Below, piece by piece: positions 43,800 through 55,349 of a stretch of 64,000 nucleotides of DNA. The first letter of the stretch is position 1. Each line of letters starts with the position of its first letter. Source of the DNA: Ypsolopha sequella (lineage: Eukaryota > Arthropoda > Insecta > Lepidoptera > Ypsolophidae); the NCBI GenBank assembly GCA_934047225.1, contig OW203993.1, forward strand, positions 26,178,069-26,242,068, written 5' to 3'. The notes beneath the pieces are model-generated. The model ran no database searches, was not told the origin of the DNA, and was given only the letters and a program-made list of their open reading frames with translations. The position numbers were made by a program, and so were the translations under genes.

Positions 43800-44495
43800 A
43801 GTTTAAAGAAAACCCATTCCGTGTATCATGCATTTGCATTCACATATCAGAACCACAAGCATGTAATATCATTATTTAAACCATGTAAAAAAAGCAAACA
43901 GACAAAAATGTTAGTGATGTTCTTTCAGGTGATACTTCATAAAACAATAATTATACCTTCCTACTTTAGATTAGAATTAATTGGTCAAAATAGTAGGTAA
44001 TTAAAAACTTAAAATTATACAAATTTTTAACCTATTTATAAATATTTAAAAAATAACATTGATATGTAAGGAGCTAAATAATATATTTTGATCAGCTTTA
44101 TTTAGGATGGTATCCCTAAATTTATCATAAAGTTGTTACTACTGGGCTGCGTTCGATTTAATTACCAGCTCATCACTGAAAGCAGGATAGCTTATACAAA
44201 TTCAACGCGTGCAAAAGAGATGTCATGATCACCGAGCGTCGGCAGGCGATCAAACTGAAAGCCCTGTATTGTATTATACCTACGTCAAAGGACGTACGCC
44301 ATCAAATTGCCGCCGTTTTGACCTTACAGGTTTATACAGACACACGAAGACAATAATTATGAGTTTATGCCACAAAATCACTTGAGAGTACAAGACGTGA
44401 AATAAAAAAGCACTTATTATTGACTTCTTAGTCTCGCGCGCCGATTACGACCCCCATGTACTTACCTTATTAATGAAAAAGCTCTTGTATGTATA
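43800..44495. other. AT-rich stretch without genes
   Basis: Nothing supportable on either strand. Confidence 0.5.
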
Positions 44496-44717
44496 TCATC
44501 CACTCAAATAAAAATTATTCGGATAGAGAGACTTATTATTTAATTTATATTTCTTTTTAATAATACCTTGGCCTTCATTTTTATGTATGTCCCTCAAATG
44601 TTGAAATGGGGCAATATGTTCAGTATCATCATTTAAATCAGGGAAAGTACAGGTCGACGCATGTAAAAAGAGCCCCAGACGCCCTGTGGTGGGGATACGT
44701 CTGCGCATGTGGTACAC
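44496..44717 (-). other. Short unassigned ORF
   Basis: 73 codons (HIAPFQHLRDIHKNEGQG..); no family recognised; possibly the C-terminal end of the P-like transposase or chance. Confidence 0.25.
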
Positions 44718-44882
44718 TCGCGGAAAAAAGTTATTTTATCTATTATACTGATTAATTATGTAACTAAATTTTTATCTGAGAATAGCGTCACTAATATGTC
44801 TGTTTTGTAACAGGTTAGTAATAAAAAATCTAAATATTTATTCATGATTTATATTAAATATTTATAATTTATGATAATGGTT

Positions 44883-46707
44883 TCACGCCTTCCTTAAATT
44901 ATGTACTTTGCCTACATCAGCTTCCTTCCACATAAAACAATAAACGTCGTAAATCATTTTTTTTCCTTTCTGTGTAAAACCACCGTGATACAATACAAGA
45001 AAATGATTTCCGTGTCTGTACTTTGCGGACCGACGAAACGCGGACACTGCGCTGCGATGCAAAGACGACTGACGAGCCAATCGCGTGGCAGTAAAGCCAG
45101 GCCGCGCGAAATTCCCCCGTCCCACCGCACCTCATACCGCCAAATTGACCGATAATTCGCTTACTGCGCAGGTACATCTTTCGGAGCTCTTTTAATATGC
45201 GTCGACCTGTAAAGGACATGTTATCATTGTGTTTTAAATTTATATTTAATTCTAACATTTTTTTAAATATGAATATGTAAAAAAATTGTTCTATCAATGA
45301 AATTGGGATTGGTAAACCGAAGCCCATTATGGCAGTTATGGTCAGCAATACTTTTGAACATATTTTGGTTTGTGCGGTTGTTATCTGTTATCACACAAAG
45401 TACGGTAAACCTAACACTAATGGGGCTAACTCTTGGCCGGTCATTCCATTTACTGGGCAAATATGCACAATTTCTCTTACATTGCCAAAACAAGAAATTA
45501 TCATGATACACTGCACAGTTTTTGCTAGTTGATTTTCATTGTTTTCTGCGAAACCAAGAACTTTTTTCGCTTTAAATTCCAAGTTTGGTTTCACATATAT
45601 CTCATCAACTAAAAGGCAAACTACTTTTTCTCTTTCACACAATGATTTTGCTAAGTTCAAAAGATAATGGTCATTGTGTTTTAAATTGTCTGGAGAAACA
45701 TGCAAGGATGCTGAAATCTGTTGTAAGTAACGCTTACTTGGTAAAATAATATAATTTTGTACTATACTGTATACTGTTGTCGACAGGGAAAATATTACAA
45801 ATGCAAATATTATTGTTGATTTAGATTTTAGAATATCTGCGACACTTTTCTTTCAATAATAAATTTATCTGATCACATAGTAAGTGTAAATTTGCCTCAT
45901 AGGGATAGTCATCTGTAATTGATTTTACCGCAAGGCTCAAGTACTTGTGTGCATTTTGCAAACAAGACATCATATGTGGAGTCCTATTTTCACCAGCTTC
46001 CCCTTTGTATCGAGCTTAAATATTTTCAATTTGGGACCACAATGTCAGTTTCATTTCCCTATTCGAAAATAACCATGTTAGATCATATTGCGTTAGATTT
46101 GAACCATTCACGCAAACCTTGATTGAAAAATCAGTGTCCACTGTAACACATTAAGTTCTCTATCATTTAAAACGAAAAAAATACAATTTTCCCCTTATAA
46201 TTTTATAGTTCCATGTTTCAAGGTAACCATTTAACTTGATGGGGAACTCTTTTAAGAAACTCCACAAAATCACTTCCTATTACATCACTTTGTAAAAAAT
46301 CGCTAATTGCACTTTCATTGCGAGCAACTGTTAGCCTTCCTCCGTTCATCAGGGTTTGTACGTGCAACTGGCCTGGGTGCTTTACTAAGATATGCAGGTA
46401 TACCTTCACCATGAAATAAGCATGGTACCGCTCCAGGTTCCAGTTTAGGTCGTTTCAATGGCATTTCGCATACACTTCCAGCAGAATCTTTATACACATT
46501 GACGGAAATTACATCAGACTCCGCAAAATGCTTCCTACAATTAACAGAATGTTTGGTAGGAACCCAGTCTTTTCGGGGTATTGCCTTGAGCCAGGCTTTT
46601 CTCAATTCCTCACTTGGTGGAAAAGAAAATGCTGTGACAAAGCCTTCCTTCTTAATGGAGGCATCGTAATTGGAGTTGCATCCTGGTATACAACATCGCC
46701 GAGGCAT
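44883..46707 (-). pseudogene. P-element / THAP9-like transposase pseudogene
   Basis: ATG at 46707, immediately after a TTCTTTTAG acceptor, so a 5' non-coding exon is expected to its right. The N-terminus is a THAP domain: CCIPGCNSNYDA, FSFPPSEELRKAW, CRKHF and the AVPCLF variant of the AVPTIF motif. A frame change near 46320 and several stops follow. Further left are LLVDEIYVKPNLEFKAKKVL (RNase H-like core with candidate Asp), IVHICPVNGMTGQEL and VITDNNRTNQNMFKSI, all characteristic of P/THAP9 transposases. The C-terminal part fades by about 45170. Confidence 0.85.
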
Positions 46708-46709
46708 CT

Positions 46710-47329
46710 AAAAGAATAAACAATGTTGTAAATACATTATTTTAAAAGAAGTAATGCATCACGTTTGTTTTGTTTATCTTACCGCACTGGACATAAATCA
46801 CTTTTAATTAAAATTTTGAATAACAACGATCATCAAAACTCACAGAGCTGACAGTTCAATTCGGGCCGAGCCGGCCCGCTGCGCTGTTACCAAACATCCC
46901 ATGTTCATGGCTTGAAAATATAGAAGGCAGTGGTCTGACTCGACGCTCTGTATCAGTGTTGCCAATTTCTAATTCCCAATGCAGATCAGCGCCATCTAGT
47001 TCAATTTCAAGAACTATTCTAAACGTCAAAGAAAATTAATGGAAATTATACTCATTAATCGAACGAAGTTGTCTGTCTATCGGAAATTGGTTCTTAATAA
47101 TACAAAATTTAGAAAAATGTCTTTTATATTTCTAATATTTGCTTATTAGGTAAACTACATAAAAATATATTTAGCGATTATCGCTTGACATACTTTGTAT
47201 TTATTTTTACGTCATTTACAAAAATAAAATGTCGTTTTGTCAAAACATACAAGTGATTAGTTTGTTATTATTTTTAACATAACAAGATTTTCTACTTACA
47301 CTTAATTATACACACATTATATTATTAAA
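46710..47329. other. 5' flank of the P-like gene, no gene
   Basis: Contains a GC-rich patch (46860-46890), then AT-rich sequence. No TIR or ORF supportable. Confidence 0.4.
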
Positions 47330-47829
47330 AAAAAACAAGAATAGAACAAAAAAATTGAAAAATCTTAATCTATCGACGTCTTTATTTCATGCTAGCTAGT
47401 CAAATCGCGGTTTGTGGATGATGGCTTTTGAAAAAGAACATAATTACTCGAGAACTTAATTCAACCAGAGACAAACTGACAATGAACAATTGAGAATAAA
47501 ACTAAACTTACGAACTATTTATAGTCTCGAAGATGACGCAATTCATGGGAGTCTTTGCATCATCTATTCCTGGGAATCCTTACAAAGCAACAAGGGATGT
47601 TTAGATTATACATTCTGTTTATTAACCGGTCCTAGAGTAACTCTAAGATAACCTTTATGTTAATAATACGGGGTTCTGGTTGTATTACTGCTCCCTCCTT
47701 AATCTCGAAATTATCCGATATGTACTCATTCGGATGATTTCGGCAAAATTTTAAAATTACATTTTTATATTTTATTATTAAAAGAAAACCTGTAGGGGAG
47801 ACCGAGGGGAGTTGAAACAATTTTGTCAT
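47330..47829 (-). mobile_element. Probable LTR fragment with errantivirus-like env tail
   Basis: Minus-strand ORF 47632-47829 reads FLLIIKYKNVILKF..GAVIQPEPRI, resembling the membrane anchor and tail end of an errantivirus Env. It is followed by a purine-rich run (AAGGAGGGAG) inside the ORF and then LTR-like sequence with a TATA-like box (GACTATAAATAG, near 47515) and an AATAAAG signal (near 47385). Unrelated in sequence to the LTRs at 464 and 17604. No second copy in the window. Confidence 0.4.
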
Positions 47830-48486
47830 TTTGCTTCATACACAAAATTCGGTGGACACAAATCGTATAAGATTGGTTTTAATCGAAAGTTTGTTTCTTA
47901 CACTTTCAGGTGACTGACACAAAGAAACTGTAAATGTGAATTCTGTGGCTACTCGGGGGCTACTCGGGACACAGAAAGAAGATTTTGAATGTGTACAAGG
48001 AGCTGGGAGCGAGTGTAGGAATCCAGAGTAGTGATATCAAATATATGCACTACATCTGAATTCGATGTTCTTGGTGCAGTTTGCTAAAATGCGAAATTAG
48101 AAAAACATAGGAAATGGAGGGAAAATTTTAGATTTCCAAAATAAAGGGTGTTTTGACATATTCCAACAATTACCTGGGACTTCTCATTGTATAAAATACG
48201 CCCAAGGCGGGCGACCCGAGATCGTAAAACCTCGATGGGGTGAGGACACCTCCATGTGAATTCAAGGCGATGAGCGAGGGTGCTCAGGGCGGTAATTCTC
48301 TTGAAGGTAGGTATTAAAGAATTCTGGGGAATCTGCGTCCCAAAGCTCAGGAAAATCCGCAAGGATAAATTTAAATTCTTGCGAATTCATTTTTAAAATA
48401 TTTTGCGCTTTCTGACGAAGTTTTAGCGGAAAATTTTTTAGATAATTTGGCGGGAATTTTCTCAAGATTTTTTTTTTTTTCTTTCT
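47830..48486. other. Unassigned; short ORFs only
   Basis: Minus-strand ORFs 48084-48362 and 48262-48465 have no recognised domain. This may include the 3' end of the element encoding the gene at 48487-52020. Confidence 0.35.
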
Positions 48487-50229
48487 CTATTCTAAACGAC
48501 CAGTATGGGAGTATTTATCGCCAACGACGTCCCATTTATTAAAACTTTCAAAAGTCATTGCTTCAACTTCATACGGAAAAGGTTCTTTTCTTGCGGTAGC
48601 AAATACAGTGTACCATTGCGAAGGCGCATAAATTATAGTTTTTTTTAGGTCGTTCTCTATAACGGCGTGTACACTGTCAACAGGCATATATGTGTGCCCT
48701 GTTAGTAAATAATTAATTTGTATCGTCTGAAGATTATTACACTCCTGCAAAGTAGAATGTACCATGGCTAGGACAGTGCGATTTCTATTCTGCCCAGGGC
48801 GACAGTCGCAGTATAGAAGAAGGTGTTTTATATTTTCTCTTTCATCCACAGATTTTATGTAACTGTGGAGAATACTTGCAATTTCATTTGCACCCCTTTT
48901 TTCGTTGCTTTCATCCCAATGATAGCAAGTTACTCTACGTGTTCCGTTTTCGTAGAAACATACATTATAGACCGCTATTTTTCTTGAATAATAAAGCAGC
49001 ATTGACTCGCCATGTGGAGTATTCAACACCTTCTCCAAGTCGAAGCTTACACATAATGTGGAAGGATCAGTTTTGTGTATAGATTTATGAGTAGTAAATC
49101 TATTTAAACTTTCTTCTTTCTCAGTTTCATGATCTTCGTTTTCTTTCTTTTTTTTTTGGATCTTTGCGATCTGCTAGTTGCAACTGTAAACATTTCAGAC
49201 ACTTGTCTTTTTTAGGGACATGAAATGATATATTAAATTCTTCGCTAAATATTTTTCGGAAAATCTTTTCAACTACGTCTATGCCAGCTTTCACGTTGCG
49301 TTCTTTATAAACGCTGTGTACGTGTGCAATGTTTTTGTATTCCTGCGGCAAGTAAACCCGGGTAGAATCATGACGGCAATAATGTGAGGGGACGGCTGGT
49401 AGGCTTTTGATGAAATTGATAGCAGACTTTTTAGTACTAGGTTTGGTTTTGTTGGGTGGTTCACATTTTCCTCGCAAGTCGTCTTTAGCACTTCCCGAGG
49501 AAGCATTTTTTACCGTGTAATATATACACTTTTGTGAAATATCTAATGTTGCTGCCAAAAACTGTAAGCATACACATCTTTTTCCTTCACCATCAGTAAT
49601 GCAATACTTATATGTGTAACTGCGCGATTCTGAACTACTACGTTTACGTTTAACGTTTTCTTTGTCAGTCATGCCAACCAACCAGTCTCTACGGCGTTCA
49701 GTGGTAAGCGTCCAAATATGTTTAAATACTTGTTGCCGTTTTTCTTCGGTTATGTTTTCACAATTGTGCCCACATTTTTTACCCTTACAAGGATTAGGTT
49801 GAATTGATTTTTCTGGCACTAATTGACCATCCTTTCTTACGTATTCTTTTCCTTTTTATTTCAAAAGAGCCCTTTCCTTTCTCGTGTTTTTCTTCACTCT
49901 TTTTAAACCTCTGTGTCCTACGTTCTCGTTTTCTGTATCCAAATTTTCTTCAGTATTATTTTCCAGCAATTTACTGTTTTTATTCTTACTTGACTCTTTT
50001 CGCTTCTTTTTCTTATTCTTTCCTGTTTTTTTCTTATTTGACTGGTCTTTTTCTTCATCACTGCTTGACGTGTCAGATCCTACCCATTCATCAGAATCAA
50101 CTGCGCCATTCTCTTCAGCAGGACAGAATAAAGTGGAAAAATCTTCATCAGACATGTAATCAATATATCGGATACTTGTTTTGGCTTTTCGTTTACGACC
50201 ACTTACACCTAGAGCGGCCTTATCCTTTG

Positions 50230-50770
50230 GAGGTAACTTCTTATTGCGTGCGACTCCTGGAGCTGGATCATCAAACGAAGGGAAGTCCATACTGCGAGGG
50301 ACTCCTGGATCTAGACCATCATTCGAAGGTAAGTCCATACTGCGTGAGACCCCTAGAGCTGGATCATCAATCGAAGGGAAGTCCATACTGCGAAGGACTC
50401 CTGGAGCTAGACCATCATTCGAAGGTAAGTCCATACTGTGAGAGACTCCTGGAGCTAGGCCATCATTCAAAGGTAAGTCCTTACTGCGAAAGACTTCTGG
50501 ATCAGGATCATCATTCGAAGGTATATCCATACTGCGAGGGACTCCTGGAGCTAGACCATCATTCGAAGGTAAGTCCATACTGCGTGAGTCTCCTAGAGCT
50601 GGATCATCATTCGAAGGCAAGTCCAAACTGCGTGAGACTCCTGGAGCTGGATCATCAATCAAAGGGAAGTCCATACCGCGAGAGACTTCTGGATCAGGAT
50701 CATCATTTGAAGGTAAGTCTATACTGCGAGGGACTCCTGAAGCTGGATCGTCAATAGAAGGTAAGTCCGT
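50230..50770 (-). repeat. 48-bp coding minisatellite (about 11 copies)
   Basis: Units encode a 16-residue Asp/Pro-rich repeat such as RSMDLPSNDGLAPGVP. The length, a multiple of three, keeps the frame through all copies. Units vary mainly at NDGL/NDDP/IDDP and PEV/PGV. Confidence 0.9.
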
Positions 50771-50926
50771 ACTGTGGATATGCTGCATGGTATCTGTAAG
50801 AGCTGGGAAAACTTCCTCAGGGTCATAGTTCTCTTCATATTCAGTAATACGTCGTGATATTACAGGCGCAGTTGAAGAGCACTTACGCAGCGTTTCATTC
50901 TGAAATTAATAAAGTAGCGTCTTTAA

Positions 50927-51299
50927 GAGCACTGTATTCGCACGAAATCCCAATTTGCGCAGTTCCCTCGTAATATCCGTATTTACAAATATATTGCAAA
51001 ATTTTGAATTTTATTACTTTTCTGGTACATTAATCTATGCCATGAACCTAAAAGATTTACCAAAATCAAATACATCCAAAATTTATAAGCGTTTTAAAGT
51101 ATTTAAGTCCAAATTCCATTATTTACTTATAAATGCTTGTAAATTTCGTGTGTATTTGATTTTGGTAAATCTTTTAGGTTCATGGCATAGATTAATGTAC
51201 CCCACAAAAGTAACAAAATTCTAAATTTTGCAAAATATTTGTAAATACGTAAATATGAGGGAACTGCGCAAATTGGGATTTCGCGTGAATACGGTGTCC
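50927..51299. mobile_element. 373-bp TTAA-flanked foldback MITE in an intron
   Basis: TTAA at 50923-50926 and 51300-51303. Arms start GAGCACTGTATTCGCACG and (right, inverted) GGACACCGTATTCACGCG and stay complementary for about 150 bp, including AAATCCCAATTTGCGCAGTT and the ATTTACCAAAATCAAATACA segment. It lies in intron 3 of the gene at 48487-52024. Confidence 0.85.
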
Positions 51300-52097
51300 T
51301 TAAGCTCAGACCACTAAACCACACGGAAGCAGTTAGTACGCAATAATTTAATTAGTAAGATATGTCTTTAAAAATATAATAAAAAAACGTCAGTAGGTAC
51401 TTACAGACTCTTTAAATTTTTGTTGTCTGCAACATTTCTTTTTATTCGTTTTCTGTTTCTTTTCCTCAGTCACAGTCTGACTTTTACGTCCAGCTGCTTT
51501 CTGATTCTTTGGGTCAGTTTCTTTAGACTTTTCACTGGCCTGAAATATGGTAAAAGTTTCATATTTTTTATAAATTCTGACCAAATTATAGGTACTTATG
51601 TCGTATTTATTTATAATCCAAAAATACATACCTACCTACTTTTCTCTGAGCTAGCGCTCACTTTTTATAAACTTGAGAGAATAGTCTTAAGGAAATTTAA
51701 AGATAGTTGTGTAGGTCCTTAAATTAGCAGCAGTACCAATATTACTTTAATACACACTGCTTTGGCCGTAGTAGGTATACCTAGCGCCTGTGACGAGACG
51801 TGACCTTGAATGAGTAACAAGCTAAACGGAGCCCTTATCTATGATAGCAAAACAGAAATCTAATATACATAACATAAATAATAATACGAAACAACAATGA
51901 GAGATGCAAAGAAAATGATGATTGGTAGGTACATACCGATTGTAAGTCGTCCTTGGTCGCTATTCCCGATTTTATAAGAGCCTTTTCCATAAGACTGTGG
52001 CAACGTTTTCTTCGGTCCATTGTTCTGAAATAAAGGTACACCATGTAGTAACGCGGAAACAGTATTAAAAAACGAATTTATTTGCTAGTTCAACTTA

Positions 52098-52997
52098 CAG
52101 TTTTCGTGTTTTTCATAAGGTAACCGTAAGCGGTACCTCAGTTGACAACGGAATTGCAGCGCGCGCGTGTCTCCCAAGCGACGACCGGCCGTGCACTGAA
52201 GTATCTTAGTTACTTTGAAACTAACTTCACTGCATGCTCAAGCGACTGCTCACGCGTTATTTGTAGGTGTAACCAACATTTTTTATGTGAATTATTTTAG
52301 GTAAAAATACACTTTGCGCCTGTGCGTGACACTACCATAGGATATAACCAACATTGGATAATCGTATAGGCTGTGTGCGCGACGAAGCGCCAACTAGCGG
52401 TGGCAACTAAGACGGACTTTTGACAAAGCTGCAATGTCTGTAGGTAACGTAAGTAAACAAACAAATAACTTTAATATTATTTAACGTTATCTTTTTTTAA
52501 AACGTGATACTTATTAATTTTCGGTGGTTATTAATAAATCAGTGAATTTGTTAATCAGTTAAAAATGAGCCTTTTAATGTATTAAAACACGTTTTCAAGG
52601 TGTCACACGACATCGCTTTTCAGCCTCAGACTTAAATAAAAGCTAAAAAATTGGTTCTTGCTCAACATGTCCAGGATGTGGAAGAAGTACGAGTCGAAAG
52701 TATGAACCACACCATTAAAGCAAATGTGATTCGCCAGGGTACGGTGACTTCGACTCCATACAAAACATCTTTGAATGTAAGCAGATTTTTTTGTAAACTT
52801 GAAACGCGCATAATGTTTGGTAATTGATAAAGTTTCTTAATACGATTTAATTTACTAACAGATTGATTCCACCGCTTTGTAACCAACGCCAAATGTGATT
52901 CTATGATTAATACTTGCGATTGTCGGGACTTGGTGAAACTTGGATAAAAACATGATGAATAGATGCACTTGCACTCGTTTCACAGTTAAAAACTGAT
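52098..52997. other. Upstream region of the Sola-like gene and unassigned sequence
   Basis: A GC-rich patch (52140-52200) could be the promoter and 5' UTR. A 76-codon minus-strand ORF (52662-52892; GVEVTVPWRITFALMVWF) is not recognised. Confidence 0.35.
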
Positions 52998-53001
52998 TTA
53001 A

Positions 53002-53160
53002 CCCGACCAGTTTCAGTTTTACACCATCATCAAGAGTTTAGATGAGCTACTTTGAAAGTACTGTGAAAGTTATTCCGTGGAAGTTATTAATTGTACGGAA
53101 TTACTTCCAAAGTAGCTTATTTAAACCCTTAATGATGGTGTAAAACCGAAATCGGTCGGG
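53002..53160. mobile_element. 159-bp piggyBac-type MITE
   Basis: TTAA at 52998-53001 and 53161-53164, ends CCCGACCAG..GGTCGGG, and arms complementary for about 60 bp (TTTTACACCATCAT.. / ATGATGGTGTAAAA). CCC..GGG ends next to TTAA fit the piggyBac rule. Its termini differ from those of the element at 55354. Confidence 0.8.
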
Positions 53161-53189
53161 TTAAATTAGTTTTTAGATGCGATTGTGTT

Positions 53190-53519
53190 TACAATAAAAG
53201 TGGAAGATGTAAATATATTGCGGCACTGTTGTACTACGTCAACCATGAAGAAAGTTTCACAAAATCGAGTCAAGAACAACAATGGGGTAGACAGAGTGCC
53301 CGACAATTTGCAAAAGAAAAGTACGCCAAAGGAAAATACTTTGAAGAAATGTACCCCAAGGCAAAGAAAAGGTATGAGTCTGTACCTTTCGATCTTGCGG
53401 AGTTGGAGGGAGAGTCAGCTTTAAAGTGTATTATAGAAGCTGCTACTTTAAGCTGCAATACTGAAGATAGTGAAGCATCCGTGACCGACATTGTTCAAAG
53501 TTTAGTTTGCAAAATATGA
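53190..53519 (+). pseudogene. SWIM-zinc-finger-like protein fragment
   Basis: The plus-strand frame ending at 53519 reads GRCKYIAALLYYVNHEESFT, QQWGRQSARQF and KGKYFEEMYPKAKKRYESV. This matches my memory of the region just after the SWIM motif (..CKH..) in arthropod SWIM/YqaJ transposon proteins, with the His replaced by Tyr. No upstream exon was found. Confidence 0.45.
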
Positions 53520-54721
53520 ATGTAAGAAATAATAATAATAAGTAGGAAGCAAACAATATTTTTACTGAAGAGTCAATTATTCTGAATGTTATTTAATGAA
53601 ATGTTTATTTTAGTAATTAGATTACTTAATTAGGCCTTTGGAATTTATGTAATGATTTTAAATAAGAATAAACTAACCTACATAAAAATTTACATTGATT
53701 AATTTTTCAAAGTACCTGCATACATTATTTATCAACCCTGAATCAAACAATAAAAATCATGCACTGCTTTCTTTCTTTGCAAATATGGGGGCTGCAGGTT
53801 TACTAATACCCAGCAAATATGTGAAATATCATCAATAAGCCGAACAAGTTTTCAGGAATTTTATTTAATATTTGATAAACTTTCAAGCGTTATATGATTC
53901 TTTCAACATGAATCCTTACCCCAGCTATATTGTAAGTAGAATTTTTGTTCATCTCTTGAAAATTCTATTTTATTCTTCAAAAAAGGTGGCATGATTATTG
54001 TTATTTCTTTTCCACTTTCATCATCAATTATTTGTACACAAATTTTACAGACAGTGACAATTTACCGTCCGTCCACCGATAGTTAGCTTTTTCGCCGCGT
54101 TGAGCGCTCGGATCGTTTTAGTGTCTCCCATCACCCACTTCGCACACAGCGTATACGTTCAAGTAAAAGTTGCCTAAATAATAAAATAACACTTGATAAC
54201 GGCAGGTAAAAATAGACTAACCGACAATCAGTTGTATTTTTAGGCAGGTAATATTTGCTGAACCAGTTGTATATTAAAAAAAGAAAACTGGCAATTTTAA
54301 CTAAACGCCGCGTAGGAAAAAAAAAACAAATAAGCCAACATTAGTTAAGTGCTAAAAGAACAAATCCTTTCTGAGGAAAAAATTTACTATGCGCCTAACA
54401 CTATATTGCCAGATACTGGAAAAATTTACTATGTGGAGTAATTACTGTACGAACAGAAATGTCAAACTTGACCAAAGGCAAATTTAGCATTTCACAATTA
54501 CGACAACCACCAAATTTTCAAAAATGGTCGAAAATTTAGTCGGTTGGTAAGGAAAAAAAGTGAAATCTCGCGTACTCCAAAATGTCGAAGCGACATCAAA
54601 AGTCGTCGTAGAAGGACGTGAGTAAGACCAAACGACGCAAAAAAATCAGGCGATTCCAACAATGTATATAACTCAATATGGCCAAAAATGTCGCTTGGAT
54701 AATTTTTCCTTTCCAGCGTCG

Positions 54722-54753
<32 letters not shown>

Positions 54754-55349
54754 CTACATAAACAAGCAGGGGCCTCTTCAATTTCAAAATATTCTGAATC
54801 ACGAGCAGGAGCTACTTCATCCTCAAAATGTTCATCCTCGGAAGTTACATCGCGATCCGAGTGAATGAATCATTTTCATCTGCCGATTCCTAACTTATGA
54901 TTCCTCTAAGGTGTAAACATTAATTGATTACAGACTGTAAGAGGAAAAAGACTATATGAGACAGGTAGACAAAGATATATATGTTTTTCTTTTTTTCATT
55001 ATCCTGAATTCCTGCTGTCTTGTATTTTCTTATCCCTTGGTTAAAGTAGATATAAGTCATATATTGTATAGTATAAGTTTTATGTTGAAAAAAAAGACAT
55101 GATCTTGCTAAGTTTCTTGCCCTTCTTCTTAGCAAGACTAATCGAATGGGCGGAGGTAGGCATGTATTTATATATGTAACCTATTAGTATGTAGTATATA
55201 GGATGGGATTTGGTCGGCCGCCTGGATTCGTGCTGGGGGCTCGGTTGGTGATCATTGAACCTTGTTCCTGGTCCCTGGCCGGGTCTCCGGTATGGGTTCG
55301 GGCGGCTGATTGGATTTTACCTTGAATAATATATATTTTACCTATCATT
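53520..55349. other. 1.8 kb AT-rich sequence; TA microsatellite and a GC block
   Basis: (TA)n at about 54722-54753. A GC-rich block at 55196-55320 (minus strand GAGACCCGGCCAGGGACCAG) stands out and may be a SINE or LINE tail. No gene supported. Confidence 0.45.

Larger units (their letters stand above)
48487..52024 (-). pseudogene. Multi-exon DDE-type transposase-like gene (Sola-like?), two breaks
   Basis: Exons on the minus strand: 51937-52024 (ATG at 52020, 28 codons), 51405-51539 (45 codons, Lys/Gln-rich) and 50899-48487. All junctions have consensus AG acceptors and GTATGT/GTAAGT donors, and all introns are phase 0. A donor at about 52092-52097 suggests a 5' UTR exon. The last exon encodes a 16-residue repeat region, a basic region, CKGKKCGHNCENITEEKR and IWTLTTERRRDWLVGM, then CVSFDLEKVLNTPHG, HLLLYCDCRPGQNRNRTVLA and YLLTGHTYMPVDSVHAVIE. 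The latter resemble a DDE core of an arthropod-wide transposase family. One TAA (49856) and a 1-nt change in an A-run (about 49148-49158) break the frame. Confidence 0.65.

Noticed and set aside
49804..50757. 317-aa plus-strand ORF with 16-residue repeats (YCERLLELDHHSK..)
   Set aside because: It is the antisense of the 48-bp coding minisatellite; the period is a multiple of three, so an open frame propagates on both strands. The minus strand has the splice sites and the transposase continuation.
54722..54753. Regulatory TATA cluster
   Set aside because: Simple (TA)n microsatellite.
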